Assembly: GCA_902773395.1 (NCBI GenBank)
Contig: CACYEJ010000213.1
Location: 1 to 17,823, forward strand
DNA: 17,823 bases
Reading direction: 5' to 3'
DNA from: an uncultured Ruminococcus sp.
GTDB taxonomy: Bacteria; Bacillota_A; Clostridia; Oscillospirales; Acutalibacteraceae
Within the stretch, counting starts at the first letter, position 1, and the number at the start of each line of letters is the position of its first letter. Positions 7,570 to 15,800 of this stretch are shown here, piece by piece. A model generated the notes under the pieces. The model saw only the letters and a program-made list of their open reading frames with translations. It was not told where the DNA came from and searched no databases. A program made the translations under genes and the position numbers.

Positions 7570-7631
7570 AAAAACGACAGCGGCACCGGAAATGTGACCT
7601 TACTGGTCATATCCGCCGACGCCGTTGCCGT
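7570..7631 (-). terminator. Second terminator-like hairpin in the amt leader (attenuator T2)
   Basis: On the minus strand an imperfect GC-rich stem forms. Plus-strand arms are 7574-7579 with 7626-7631 (including a G-U pair in the minus-strand RNA), 7581-7584 with 7621-7624, and 7587-7590 with 7612-7615. An inner hairpin TGACC/GGTCA (7595-7609) caps it, with loop AGTAA in the RNA. Five T's follow on the minus strand (7570-7574). It lies between the amt promoter and amt, with no gene of its own. Confidence 0.65.
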
Positions 7632-7658
7632 TTTGTGATTTTGAAAAATTTGGGAAAG

Positions 7659-7717
7659 AAAAAACGAAACGACAATATCCGAAGCATCTAAGCTCTCGAC
7701 ATCATTGCCGTTTCGTT
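7659..7717 (-). terminator. First terminator-like hairpin, at the extreme 5' end of the amt transcript (attenuator T1)
   Basis: On the minus strand AACGAAACGGCAAT pairs over 14 bp, with one G-U, with ATTGTCGTTTCGTT and runs into TTTTTT (plus-strand arms 7663-7676 and 7704-7717). The 27-nt loop can fold a small hairpin (CGA-g-AGC / GCTTCG). The hairpin starts within about 2 nt of the predicted transcription start, so it cannot end an upstream gene. It can only act as a leader attenuator or 5' stabiliser. Confidence 0.8.
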
Positions 7718-7725
7718 ATGTGTAT

Positions 7726-7754
7726 ATTATATTATGTAAAGGGAGATTTGTCAA
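7726..7754 (-). promoter_or_regulatory. Perfect consensus promoter for amt
   Basis: On the minus strand TTGACA (plus 7749-7754), a 17-bp spacer and TATAAT (plus 7726-7731) match sigma-A consensus at all 12 positions. The predicted start is near 7719. A promoter this strong ahead of a nitrogen-scavenging gene implies that control is exerted after initiation, which fits the two hairpins that follow. Confidence 0.9.
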
Positions 7755-7850
7755 CGCATTTTGAAAAAATTTTTAATCTTCTGCGTTTTGCATAGTTTCA
7801 AGTGACAACGTGGTGAAATTATATATTTCTGCCATAAAACAAACCCGCCG

Positions 7851-7891
7851 CCCACACCAATTATAAATGAAATAAAGAATTCAAAATCCAA
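7851..7891 (-). repeat. 41-bp dispersed repeat, arm A of an inverted pair
   Basis: Read on the minus strand, this segment matches the plus strand at 8851-8891 at 40 of 41 positions, giving an inverted pair about 1.04 kb across. Homology ends sharply after the GTGTGGG end. The minus-strand continuation holds a 20-codon ORF that starts MAEIYNFTTL and has no clear RBS. The 61-codon minus ORF running through the repeat (7751-7936) is probably not a gene. Confidence 0.85.
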
Positions 7892-7948
7892 GTTTGGTGA
7901 AGAAGAATAAAAGTTTCCTCTACGAGAACTCAACACAAGAACTAAAAC

Positions 7949-7986
7949 AAAAAAAACCTGCTTTTTATCAAAATAAATCAGCAGGT
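7949..7986 (-). terminator. Rho-independent terminator of the 8005-8505 gene
   Basis: On the minus strand ACCTGCT (plus 7980-7986) pairs with AGCAGGT (plus 7956-7962) and is followed by a run of T's (plus 7949-7955 are A). It begins 18 bp after the stop codon of the hypothetical gene. Confidence 0.88.
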
Positions 7987-8004
7987 CTGTTAATAAAACT
8001 ATTA

Positions 8005-8505
8005 TTAAATATGCATCAAATTAAATATTTCCTCAATATCATCGGCACTTATTGGAACCGGCTTGCATAAATGCTCTCTAAGATAAACCTTATATCCGCT
8101 GTCCTTCGCCTTTTTAGAAAACTCTGAAACAAGCGTCTTTGGAGTCAATCCGTCCGTCATAGTATATGTACCGTCACTTTCAAACACCATTGTACCGGCG
8201 GTATCGTTTTCCCCAAGAAAAATAGATTCAATCAGCTTATCGCCGTTTGCTGTAGAAATCTGATACTTAGACTTCAGCATAAGACAAAGCAGATTGGTAA
8301 ATTCGTAGCTCTCCATAATGCCCATTTGCTCGAATTTTTCCTTACACTCCTTAACCACCTTGTCATACATAAAACTAGGCTTCCATTTAAAAACATTTTC
8401 AACACCCTGAGGCAAAATCGTAGCAATACCCATAAACGGAATTACACCGTTATTCATCATAACCGCCATACCGGAAATTTCTTCTGCTGTAAATTTTATT
8501 TCCAA
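8005..8505 (-). CDS. Hypothetical protein, 166 residues
   Basis: I do not recognise this protein. The best start is the TTG at 8503-8505, six nt after GAGGTG; the frame stays open to 8577 but without an SD. It is soluble, with no signal peptide or membrane segment. The N-terminus is EIKFTAEEISGMAVMMNNG. The middle is charged and helical (YDKVVKECKEKFEQMG). The C-terminal half reads like beta strands (TAGTMVFESDGTYTMTDG) and ends near EEIFNLMHI. A loose similarity in length and style to small accessory proteins of type VII secretion loci came to mind, but no such genes are nearby and I do not assert it. It is monocistronic with its own terminator and lies between the two arms of a 41-bp inverted repeat. 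Confidence 0.7.
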   Translation of the reverse strand: MEIKFTAEEISGMAVMMNNGVIPFMGIATILPQGVENVFKWKPSFMYDKVVKECKEKFEQMGIMESYEFTNLLCLMLKSKYQISTANGDKLIESIFLGENDTAGTMVFESDGTYTMTDGLTPKTLVSEFSKKAKDSGYKVYLREHLCKPVPISADDIEEIFNLMHI

Positions 8506-8825
8506 AATACTCACCTCTGCAACAAAACACTTTACACTAACAAATACAAGTCCCAACCGAAAAGTTACAAATACCATTCCACATTCTAATTAACTTTTCA
8601 AGTTTTATTTTACCACATATTAGGGTCAATTTCTACTCAATTTTGATATTTTAACCATTTTGTTTCATTATCAACAATATAAGAACAATGCAGATTAATT
8701 TTTTTGTTAAACATATTACAATGTCACGATTACAAATATTCTCTTCGTACAAGTTAGATTATATGTCAAACATGACTTAATTATTACAAATCGGTACAAA
8801 GATAAATTACAACGTACTTATATCT

Positions 8826-8904
8826 GATGTGAGTGGATAGCTTTTTGTGTTTGGATTTTGAATTCTTTGTTTCATTTATAATTGGTGTGGGTGGATAGTT
8901 TTTT
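8826..8904 (+). repeat. Imperfect 21-bp direct repeat flanking inverted-repeat arm B
   Basis: GATGTGAGTGGATAGCTTTTT (8826-8846) and GGTGTGGGTGGATAGTTTTTT (8884-8904) agree at 18 of 21 positions with a 58-bp period. They bracket the 41-bp repeat arm. The pattern suggests a composite or decayed element. Confidence 0.6.
8851..8891 (+). repeat. 41-bp dispersed repeat, arm B of an inverted pair
   Basis: 40 of 41 positions match the reverse complement of 7851-7891. Translated, both copies read LDFEFF(I/V)SFIIGVGG in the same frame, but copy B then meets a stop. They are more likely pieces of a dispersed intergenic repeat than of a conserved protein. No other gene lies in the 8506-8956 gap. Confidence 0.85.
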
Positions 8905-8956
8905 ATTGACTGTAACAATAACCTCTTTTTTCATTATTGTCATCTTATGAATATTA

Positions 8957-9772
8957 TTAAATATCAAAATCCGCATCAAAATATTCTATCATCAAATTTT
9001 TAAATTCCTCCGACATTCCAAAGCGGTATGTTCTTTGAATTTTATGATTTTCATAATACTCCTTGTCAATATTATTGCTCATTGCCTTTCCAATTTCCAC
9101 CACGCAAACATAATTTTCCCATATAAAATACTGCTTTTCATATATAATTGCGTGCCGTCTGTCCTCTCTTATAATAACAAAACTGCCGTATGACGGGGAT
9201 ACAACAGGATTATCTTCTGTCTGCTCACACTCCGAAAGCCTATTTAAAATATCTTCAACAGCATTTTCGTCATCAATCACCTTTTCCGCAGGATGATACT
9301 TTTCCTGATAGCTGTCATCATATACAGTGTCGTGGTCTTTATAGTAAACAATCTTAACGGGAAGCCCCTCGTATACTTCGTCTGTCAAAGAAGAATCTGC
9401 CGCACTATCCTCCTGAACTCTATTCGGCTCGGCATAAACCGAATCAACGGAATAGTCCTCATAGTCCTCGGAGTAATTTTCTACGCTCTCCTGCGGAGCT
9501 TCATAAGCATTATAAATATCATCATTCTTGGCAGCATTTCCGGCAGTATAGCCTTTATCATTTTCACCTGCCGAATAATCAAAACTGTTATACGCAGTTT
9601 TACCTACATTCAACTGATTACCGATAAATCCTACAGTAACCGCCGTTAGAACTGTGACTGCCGCTGCCACGCCTACCATAGTTTTTCTGTAGGCTGAAAA
9701 CCTGCGTTCTCTTGCGGAAAGTACATCAGCCTTATCATAAACCAGCTTTTCAAAATCGCTGCTGCTCCTCAT
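8957..9772 (-). CDS. Single-pass membrane protein, probable anti-sigma factor
   Basis: A 271-residue protein whose ATG at 9770-9772 lies inside the end of the sigma gene (23-bp overlap), behind GGAGGGAGGA; translation is probably coupled. Residues 1-30 are short, charged and cytoplasmic. A membrane segment spans about 31-51 (MVGVAAAVTVLTAVTVGFIG). About 70 acidic, Tyr/Ser/Asn-rich residues follow (YSEDYEDYSVDSVY), then a folded extracellular C-terminal domain (about 140-271) of unknown family. Gene order and topology suggest it holds the ECF sigma factor and senses an envelope signal. The N-terminus is too short for a classical anti-sigma domain and lacks the zinc HxxxCxxC motif, so it may act in an unusual way or not be an anti-sigma factor at all. 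No homology beyond this was recognised. Confidence 0.72.
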   Translation of the reverse strand: MRSSSDFEKLVYDKADVLSARERRFSAYRKTMVGVAAAVTVLTAVTVGFIGNQLNVGKTAYNSFDYSAGENDKGYTAGNAAKNDDIYNAYEAPQESVENYSEDYEDYSVDSVYAEPNRVQEDSAADSSLTDEVYEGLPVKIVYYKDHDTVYDDSYQEKYHPAEKVIDDENAVEDILNRLSECEQTEDNPVVSPSYGSFVIIREDRRHAIIYEKQYFIWENYVCVVEIGKAMSNNIDKEYYENHKIQRTYRFGMSEEFKNLMIEYFDADFDI

Positions 9773-10313
9773 AGCTGAATCCTCCCTCCTCTAAAATTTT
9801 ACGCAAAGCGGCTTTCCCTCTTGAAACATAATTATCAATTTGCTTTGTGGTTTTACGCATTACGCTTGCAGCTTCCTTATAGCTCATTTCCTCAAAGTAA
9901 ACAAGGTGAATTGCTGTTCTGTAATCCTCCTTGATTTTCGGCAGTGCATCGTGAAGCAGCCGTAAACGCTCATCTCTGAGGATATCATTCTCAAATTCTA
10001 CGTACTCAGTACGTTTATCTATCTCCTCAGATGACTCGTAAAGAGTTACTCTTGAATTCTTTTTTATATAATTAACCGCTTTGTGGTGTGCGATAGAGAA
10101 CAAGTACGTCTTTAGTGAAGATTTGAATTTAAACCGTCCGGGGTGAACAATTAGCTCCGCAAAGCAATCAGCGGCAATATCCTCGGCAGTATCTTCGTTT
10201 TTAACGTAACCGTTGATAAAGAATATCAGATTCTCACGATATATATCTATTATGTCGGAAAAAGCCGACTTGTCACCGCTCAGATACCTCTGAAAGCTTT
10301 CTTCCGCTGTCAT
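9750..10313 (-). CDS. ECF-family RNA polymerase sigma factor
   Basis: A 187-residue sigma-70-family factor of the extracytoplasmic-function type, which redirects RNA polymerase to a small regulon. Region 2 spans about 20-88 (DIYRENLIFFINGY, NEDTAEDIAADCF, LKTYLFSIAHHKAVNYIKK). Region 4 spans about 120-176 (LPKIKEDYRTAIHLVYFEEM, then the helix-turn-helix SYKEAASVMRKTTKQIDNYV and SRGKAALRK). The ATG at 10311-10313 follows AGAGGGGAGAAG. The frame stays open upstream into the M15 gene, but those starts have no SD. It lies 14 bp after the M15 gene and overlaps the membrane-protein gene by 23 bp, so the three form one operon. ECF operons are commonly autoregulated, but I could not find a convincing ECF-type promoter upstream. 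Confidence 0.93.
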   Translation of the reverse strand: MTAEESFQRYLSGDKSAFSDIIDIYRENLIFFINGYVKNEDTAEDIAADCFAELIVHPGRFKFKSSLKTYLFSIAHHKAVNYIKKNSRVTLYESSEEIDKRTEYVEFENDILRDERLRLLHDALPKIKEDYRTAIHLVYFEEMSYKEAASVMRKTTKQIDNYVSRGKAALRKILEEGGFSYEEQQRF

Positions 10314-10327
10314 CTTCTCCCCTCTTT

Positions 10328-11281
10328 CTACTCGCTGAGGTACTCCTCCAAACACATTCCGCTGTTGTACATTTCCTCGGCGGCAGCCACACCAACATAT
10401 CTGTAATGCCACGGTTCGTAGTCAATGCCGGTAATACTCTCCTTACCCTGAGGATATCTCAAAACAAAACCATAGCGATAAGCGTTTTGAGCAAGCCAAT
10501 TATACACCATTTCATTTGAAGTATACTGAGAGTCGCCGTTGATGTCGAGAGCCAATCCCACCTGATGTTCGCTTGTGCCGGGCTTGGCAACCCATTTATC
10601 AGCCTCAGCGCGGGCTTTCTCCTCTGTGTAGCCCTGTGCGATATATTCGTCAATATAGTTTTGAAGAATTTGTTCCTGATCCTCCTGAGTGCGGTACGCT
10701 TCGTTTATAGTGGGATTAATGCCTACTGCACGCATATCATAGAACATCTGCTCAAGGTCTTCAACTATACGGCTGTCAACCTGCTTTCCGTTCTCAACAT
10801 CGGCAAGTGTAAAATAGTAATTATCCGGTATTGGATTATACTTATTTACCACAATCAAATTCCACACTCCACGATAAGGGAAAACTGTTCCCTCCTCAGC
10901 CTCGGCAATTTCCTCATCAGAATCACTGTCTGATGACGAATCTGTATCGGAAGAGCTGCTGCTGTCCGTATCCGTATCGGTATCAGACGAACTATCCGTA
11001 TCGGAATCGCTGTCTTTATCTGATGATTTATCGGACTCACTGGAAGAATCGGTATCTCTCTTTCGAGATGTATCTTTGTCGGAATTAAGCTGCGAATCGG
11101 TACTCGAATCCAGCTCATCTGCTGTTTGCTTTTCACTCTGAGAAATATCGCCGGCAGAAATATTTCCGCCAAAATCATCATACGAAGTATTTTCCTTTAG
11201 GGTAAAAACTCCAACCAACACCGCCGCCGCAACGACAAATGTAATTACACGCAGGCTTTTCATATTTTCTTTCTTTTCCAT
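10328..11281 (-). CDS. D-alanyl-D-alanine carboxypeptidase-like M15 peptidase (VanY/DacB type)
   Basis: A 317-residue, probably membrane-anchored, extracellular zinc peptidase that would trim the terminal D-Ala from peptidoglycan stem peptides. Residues 9-27 form an N-terminal membrane anchor or signal. Residues 55-125 are a low-complexity Ser/Asp/Thr tract that may span the wall. Residues 135-315 are the M15B domain. EAYRT (194-198), SEHQVGLALD (237-246) and EPWHYRYVG (289-297) give the expected ligands H239, D246 and H292 with catalytic E289. All are intact. The ATG at 11279-11281 follows GGAGGAG. As first gene of the operon with the ECF sigma factor and its membrane partner, it is likely a target of, or made together with, that stress response. 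VanY-type resistance is not implied, since no vanA/vanB-like genes are present. Confidence 0.92.
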   Translation of the reverse strand: MEKKENMKSLRVITFVVAAAVLVGVFTLKENTSYDDFGGNISAGDISQSEKQTADELDSSTDSQLNSDKDTSRKRDTDSSSESDKSSDKDSDSDTDSSSDTDTDTDSSSSSDTDSSSDSDSDEEIAEAEEGTVFPYRGVWNLIVVNKYNPIPDNYYFTLADVENGKQVDSRIVEDLEQMFYDMRAVGINPTINEAYRTQEDQEQILQNYIDEYIAQGYTEEKARAEADKWVAKPGTSEHQVGLALDINGDSQYTSNEMVYNWLAQNAYRYGFVLRYPQGKESITGIDYEPWHYRYVGVAAAEEMYNSGMCLEEYLSE

Positions 11282-11512
11282 AAACTCCTCCGCTTAATCG
11301 CTTCATATATTTATTGCTTATAAATACAACACCCAAAATAATTAGGAAGGGCAGTTATTTATATATATTAAATGTGATTTATAAATTTCATATTGATTTA
11401 TAATGTTCAATGTGAATTTAGCTCAAAAAACAACTCCAAACTAACATCTCGCTTTAGGTGAAAATTTATATCGTCTACTATACATACATATACCCATTCT
11501 GCGGCAATAGTA

Positions 11513-12187
11513 TTAATCATCATCTGCCGTATCATTGTTATAACGGTGATTGTCATAAATATGCCTATTCTCTGTTTTAGGAATAGATTCAATTTGAACA
11601 TGCGGAACATTTGCACGCAGAATCTGTTGTAACTGTAACCAACGGGCATCACATAAGTCATTTGTGATTTTAGCCAGATAATGATAAGCTCTTCCAAAAC
11701 AAATCTGCACATAATAGATAACATCGTCACTGCGTCCCGACTCATATTTTGTATGAATAATTTTTATTCTAGCAGATTTTATTTCGTCAAGCAATAATAT
11801 AAAACCTTCATCTTTGTAAAAAATACATTTATTACCTATTTTAGTTTTTTTATCAAAAAGGAAAATGCTGTTTTCAAAATCGTTTATAACACTTTCAAGT
11901 ATCCCCTGTTCTCGAAATTTTTTTATACACTTATTAAATCGAATACTTGGACGTATCACCACAGCTATTACTATTACTGCTGCTATTACTGCAAAACCAA
12001 CCAGAAAATTTTTTATATCAGAATACTTATAAAAAATTCTCTTTGCAAATTCCAACAAATCAGCCGCGCTAACCCCCTGCGGCTTTAAGCAAAAAAGGTA
12101 AATTACTTCCAAAGCGGCTGCTATAACTATAACAGATATAAGATTTACAATTCCACTGCCTACGCAGTAACGCCTCATTTTTTTCAT
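11513..12187 (-). CDS. Two-pass membrane protein with cytoplasmic C-terminal domain, function unknown
   Basis: A 224-residue protein starting at ATG 12185-12187, with AGAGGG 8-9 nt upstream. Two membrane segments lie at about 13-33 (IVNLISVIVIAAALEVIYLF) and 60-79 (NFLVGFAVIAAVIVIAVVI). A soluble domain of about 145 residues follows, with a strand-rich middle (KCIFYKDEGFILLLDEI, ARIKIIHTK, DVIYYVQICFGRAYHYLAK). That pattern would suit a small PH-like fold, which is a guess. The tail is polar and acidic (NDTADDD). Other frames over its 3' end give an ORF that I judge to be a shadow. It is divergent from rpoB, separated by 614 bp, and appears monocistronic. Confidence 0.75.
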   Translation of the reverse strand: MKKMRRYCVGSGIVNLISVIVIAAALEVIYLFCLKPQGVSAADLLEFAKRIFYKYSDIKNFLVGFAVIAAVIVIAVVIRPSIRFNKCIKKFREQGILESVINDFENSIFLFDKKTKIGNKCIFYKDEGFILLLDEIKSARIKIIHTKYESGRSDDVIYYVQICFGRAYHYLAKITNDLCDARWLQLQQILRANVPHVQIESIPKTENRHIYDNHRYNNDTADDD

Positions 12188-12299
12188 ATCGTCAATCCCT
12201 CTTAAAATATTAGTGACTGTAAAAAGACAGTTAATCAGAGCGTGTCCGTTTTCTGCCGCATCTTTTTGCTTGAAAATTTAAAAAAATAATTCTTAATTC

Positions 12300-12328
12300 A
12301 TAATACCACCTTTTTTGAGATTTTACAA
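12300..12328 (-). promoter_or_regulatory. Possible promoter for the two-pass membrane protein gene
   Basis: On the minus strand TTGTAA (plus 12323-12328) and TATTAT (plus 12300-12305) are 17 bp apart, about 110 bp ahead of the gene. The -35 match is only 4/6. A small hairpin, ACTGT-CTTTTT-ACAGT on the minus strand, lies in the leader near 12219-12234. Confidence 0.4.
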
Positions 12329-12540
12329 GTTTGTTGCGTGCAAACAAATACACTTTTTTGGATTTGTATAAATTTCACAGTTATTAATTCTATATTTCCA
12401 TTTTTTGTACAAAATTAAATTGCGTACACGTTTCCGTGTGTTTCGTGCATTTTAACGCTTTTTTTACCGTCTGCAATACGATTAATCTCCTCTTGTCATG
12501 CGGTTTTTTGTTTGTCAAGTAAAAAAATTTTTTTCTCCTC

Positions 12541-12569
12541 TTGACAAATTGACTTTTATCCGTTATAAT
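12541..12569 (+). promoter_or_regulatory. Perfect consensus promoter for rpoB-rpoC
   Basis: TTGACA (12541-12546), a 17-bp spacer and TATAAT (12564-12569) match consensus at all 12 positions. Transcription should begin near 12576, leaving an untranslated leader of about 226 nt before the rpoB ATG. The leader has several weak AT-rich inverted repeats but no clear terminator and no recognised riboswitch. Confidence 0.9.
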
Positions 12570-12801
12570 AGTAAATTGTATCATAATAGCGATTATTACG
12601 CTGTTATCCGCTTTTCCGAAAATTTCTTGTTGCAATTTTACCTATAAAGAAAAGAAATCATCACGTGTTTTTGTGAAAGTCTACAATTTTTCTAAAACAA
12701 GATTTTTCGGCTTAATTTGTATATCGAGCATATTGGCAGCAATTGTTTGATATATGAATCGTTAATTCGTAATAATTTAAGATTGGAGTGACAACAAGCC
12801 T

Positions 12802-15800
12802 ATGGTGAATGTAAAACCTGTGCAATTAGGAAAAACAACTCGCATGAGCTTTGGTAAAATCGATGAAGTTATCGGTATGCCTAACCTTATTGAAATTCAA
12901 AAGAAATCTTTTGAGTGGTTTTTAACCGACGGTCTTAAAGATGTATTTAAAGATGTTTCGGGAATCAGCGATCATTCGGGTAATCTGGTACTTGATTTCG
13001 TTGATTATTTTCTTGACATCGAACACCCGAAGCATTCCGTAATTGAGTGCAAGATAAGAGATGCTACATATTCGGCGCAGCTGAGAGTTACCGCGCGTCT
13101 TATCAACCGTGAAACAGGCGAGGTTAAGGAGTCCAATATTTTTATGGGCGACTTCCCTCTTATGACCGACAGCGGTACGTTTGTTATCAACGGCGCGGAG
13201 CGTGTTATTGTATCTCAGCTCGTTAGAAGCCCAGGCGTTTATTACAAAATGGATCACGATAAAACCGGTAAGGAGCTCTTCTCCTCAACGGTAATCCCAA
13301 ACAGAGGCGCTTGGCTTGAATATGAAAACGATGTAAACGATATATTCTACGTAAGAATCGACAAGAACAGAAAGATCCCCGTAACAGCATTTATCCGTGC
13401 TCTCGGTCTTGGCACAGACGACGAGATTTACGAGTATTTCGGAGATGACGCACGAATCAGAGCCACCATTGCAAAGGACGGCTGCAAATCACAGGAGGAC
13501 GGTTTAATTGAGGTTTACAAGAAGCTTCGTCCAAGCGAGCCGCCTACAGTAGAAAGCGCTCAGCAGCACATCGACAACCTTTTCTTTGACCCAAGACGCT
13601 ACGATATGTCAAGAGTCGGCAGATATAAGTACAATAAGAAGCTTGCTATATCTCACCGTCTTATCGGACGCACACTTGCGCAGCACGTTGTTAATTCCAG
13701 AACAGGCGAGCTTATTGCCATGGAGGGCGAAACAATCAGCCGTGAAAAGGCTCTCGAAATCGAGAACGCAGGAATCAGAGAGGTTCTCATTAAACTCGAC
13801 AACGACAGTATTATCAAAGTTATCTCCAACGGTATGGTTGACCTTTCCAAATACGTTGACTTTGATCTCTCAGAGGTTGAGATTGACGAAAAGGTTCGCT
13901 TCAATGTTTTAAGTGAAATTCTCGACATGAACCTAGAGGGCTATGAGCTTAAAGAAGAAATTAAACGCCGCAAACCCGACCTTGTTCCTAATACAATCAC
14001 AATTGACGATATCTTCTCGTCAATCAACTACATGAATAACCTTGCTAACGGCGTGGGCACAACAGACGATATCGACCACCTCGGCAACCGTCGTATCCGC
14101 TGCGTTGGCGAGCTTTTACAGAATCAGTTCAGAATTGGCTTCTCCAGACTTGAAAGAGTTATTCGTGAAAGAATGACGCTTCAGGCTCAGGACCTTGAAT
14201 CACTCACTCCAAACTCATTAATAAACATTCGACCTGTTACAGCAGCTATCAAAGAATTTTTCGGTTCATCACCGCTTTCGCAGTTCATGGATCAGAATAA
14301 CCCTCTTGCAGAGCTTACTCATAAAAGACGTTTGTCCGCACTCGGTCCGGGCGGTCTTTCCAGAGATCGCGCAGGATTCGAAGTTCGTGACGTTCACTAC
14401 AGCCACTACGGCAGAATGTGTCCTATTGAAACACCTGAAGGACCGAACATCGGTCTTATCTCATACCTTGCTACCTTCGCAAGAATTAACTCCTACGGCT
14501 TTGTGGAAGCTCCTTTCAGAAAGATCGACAAGGAAACAGGCATAGTAACAGATGAAGTTATCTATATGACAGCAGACATGGAGGACGAATTCATTGTCGC
14601 TCAGGCGAATGAGCCGCTCGACGAGAATCATCGATTTGTCAATTCAAAAGTTCACGGACGTTACAGAGATGAATTCGTAGAGCTTGAAGCTTCACGCTTT
14701 GACTTTATGGACGTATCTCCTAGAATGGTTGTATCCGTTGCTACCGCAATGATTCCATTCCTCGAAAACGACGACGCAAACCGTGCTCTCATGGGTTCGA
14801 ACATGCAGCGACAGGCAGTTCCGCTTCTTGTTACGGAAGCTCCTATTGTCGGCACAGGCATTGAATACAAAGCCGGCGTTGACTCAGGCGTATGCCTGCT
14901 TGCTGAGGGCAGCGGTATCGTTACTGCCGTAAGCGCAGATGTTATCACAGTTAAGTATGACACAACCGATCCAAACAGCACCGGCAGAACAGTTGACCAC
15001 GCTGTAACAAAGTTCCTTCGCTCCAACCAGGGCACTTGTATCAACCAGATTCCAATCGTTGAGGTTGGTCAGAGAGTAAAGAAGGGCGATGTGCTTGCAG
15101 ACGGTCCGGCTACTAAGAACGGTGAAATTTCCCTCGGTAAAAACGCCCTTATCGGCTTTATGACATGGGAAGGCTACAACTACGAGGACGCAGTACTTCT
15201 TAACGAGAAGATGGTGCGTGACGATTACTATACATCAATTCATATTGAGGAATACGAAACAGAGGCAAGAGATACAAAGCTTGGCCCTGAGGAAATCACA
15301 AGAGAAATTCCTAACGTCGGCGACGATATGCTCAAAAACCTTGACGAGGACGGCATCATTCGCATTGGCGCAGAGGTTAAGACAGGCGACATACTTGTCG
15401 GTAAGGTAACGCCTAAGGGCGAAACAGAGCTTACTGCCGAGGAACGCTTGCTCAGAGCAATCTTCGGTGAGAAAGCACGAGAGGTAAGAGATACTTCTCT
15501 GAGAGTTCCTCACGGCGAGTGCGGTACTGTTGTAGACGTTAAAGTATTCACAAGAGAAAACAGCGACGAATTGCAGCCGGGCGTAAACAAGGTTGTTCGC
15601 TGCTACCTTGCGCAGAAGAGAAAAATCAGTGTCGGCGACAAGATGGCAGGCCGTCACGGAAACAAGGGTGTCGTTTCGAGAATTCTTCCGCAGGAGGATA
15701 TGCCTTTCCTCCCCGACGGCACACCGCTTGACATCGTGCTTAACCCTCTGGGCGTGCCTTCACGTATGAACATCGGACAGGTTCTTGAAGTTCACTTGGG

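Noticed and set aside
7559..7639. 26-codon plus ORF (MANYKNDSG start) preceded by AAGGAG
   Set aside because: The SD is only 1-2 nt from the ATG, and the ORF is the antisense of the amt leader hairpin T2, which explains its composition.
7509..7717. Canonical ANTAR two-hairpin antitermination element in the amt leader
   Set aside because: The only hexaloop found (TTAGAT) lacks A at position 1, and the second candidate hairpin has a 5-nt loop, so the specific assignment is not supported.
7751..7936. 61-codon minus ORF upstream of amt
   Set aside because: It overlaps the 41-bp repeat arm and the amt -35 box, has no SD, and the second repeat copy has a stop in the same frame.
11407..11745. 112-codon minus ORF
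   Set aside because: Out of frame with the 224-residue membrane protein, which has an SD and clear membrane segments.
12390..12635. 81-codon minus ORF upstream of rpoB
   Set aside because: It runs antisense through the perfect rpoB promoter, has no SD and no family features.
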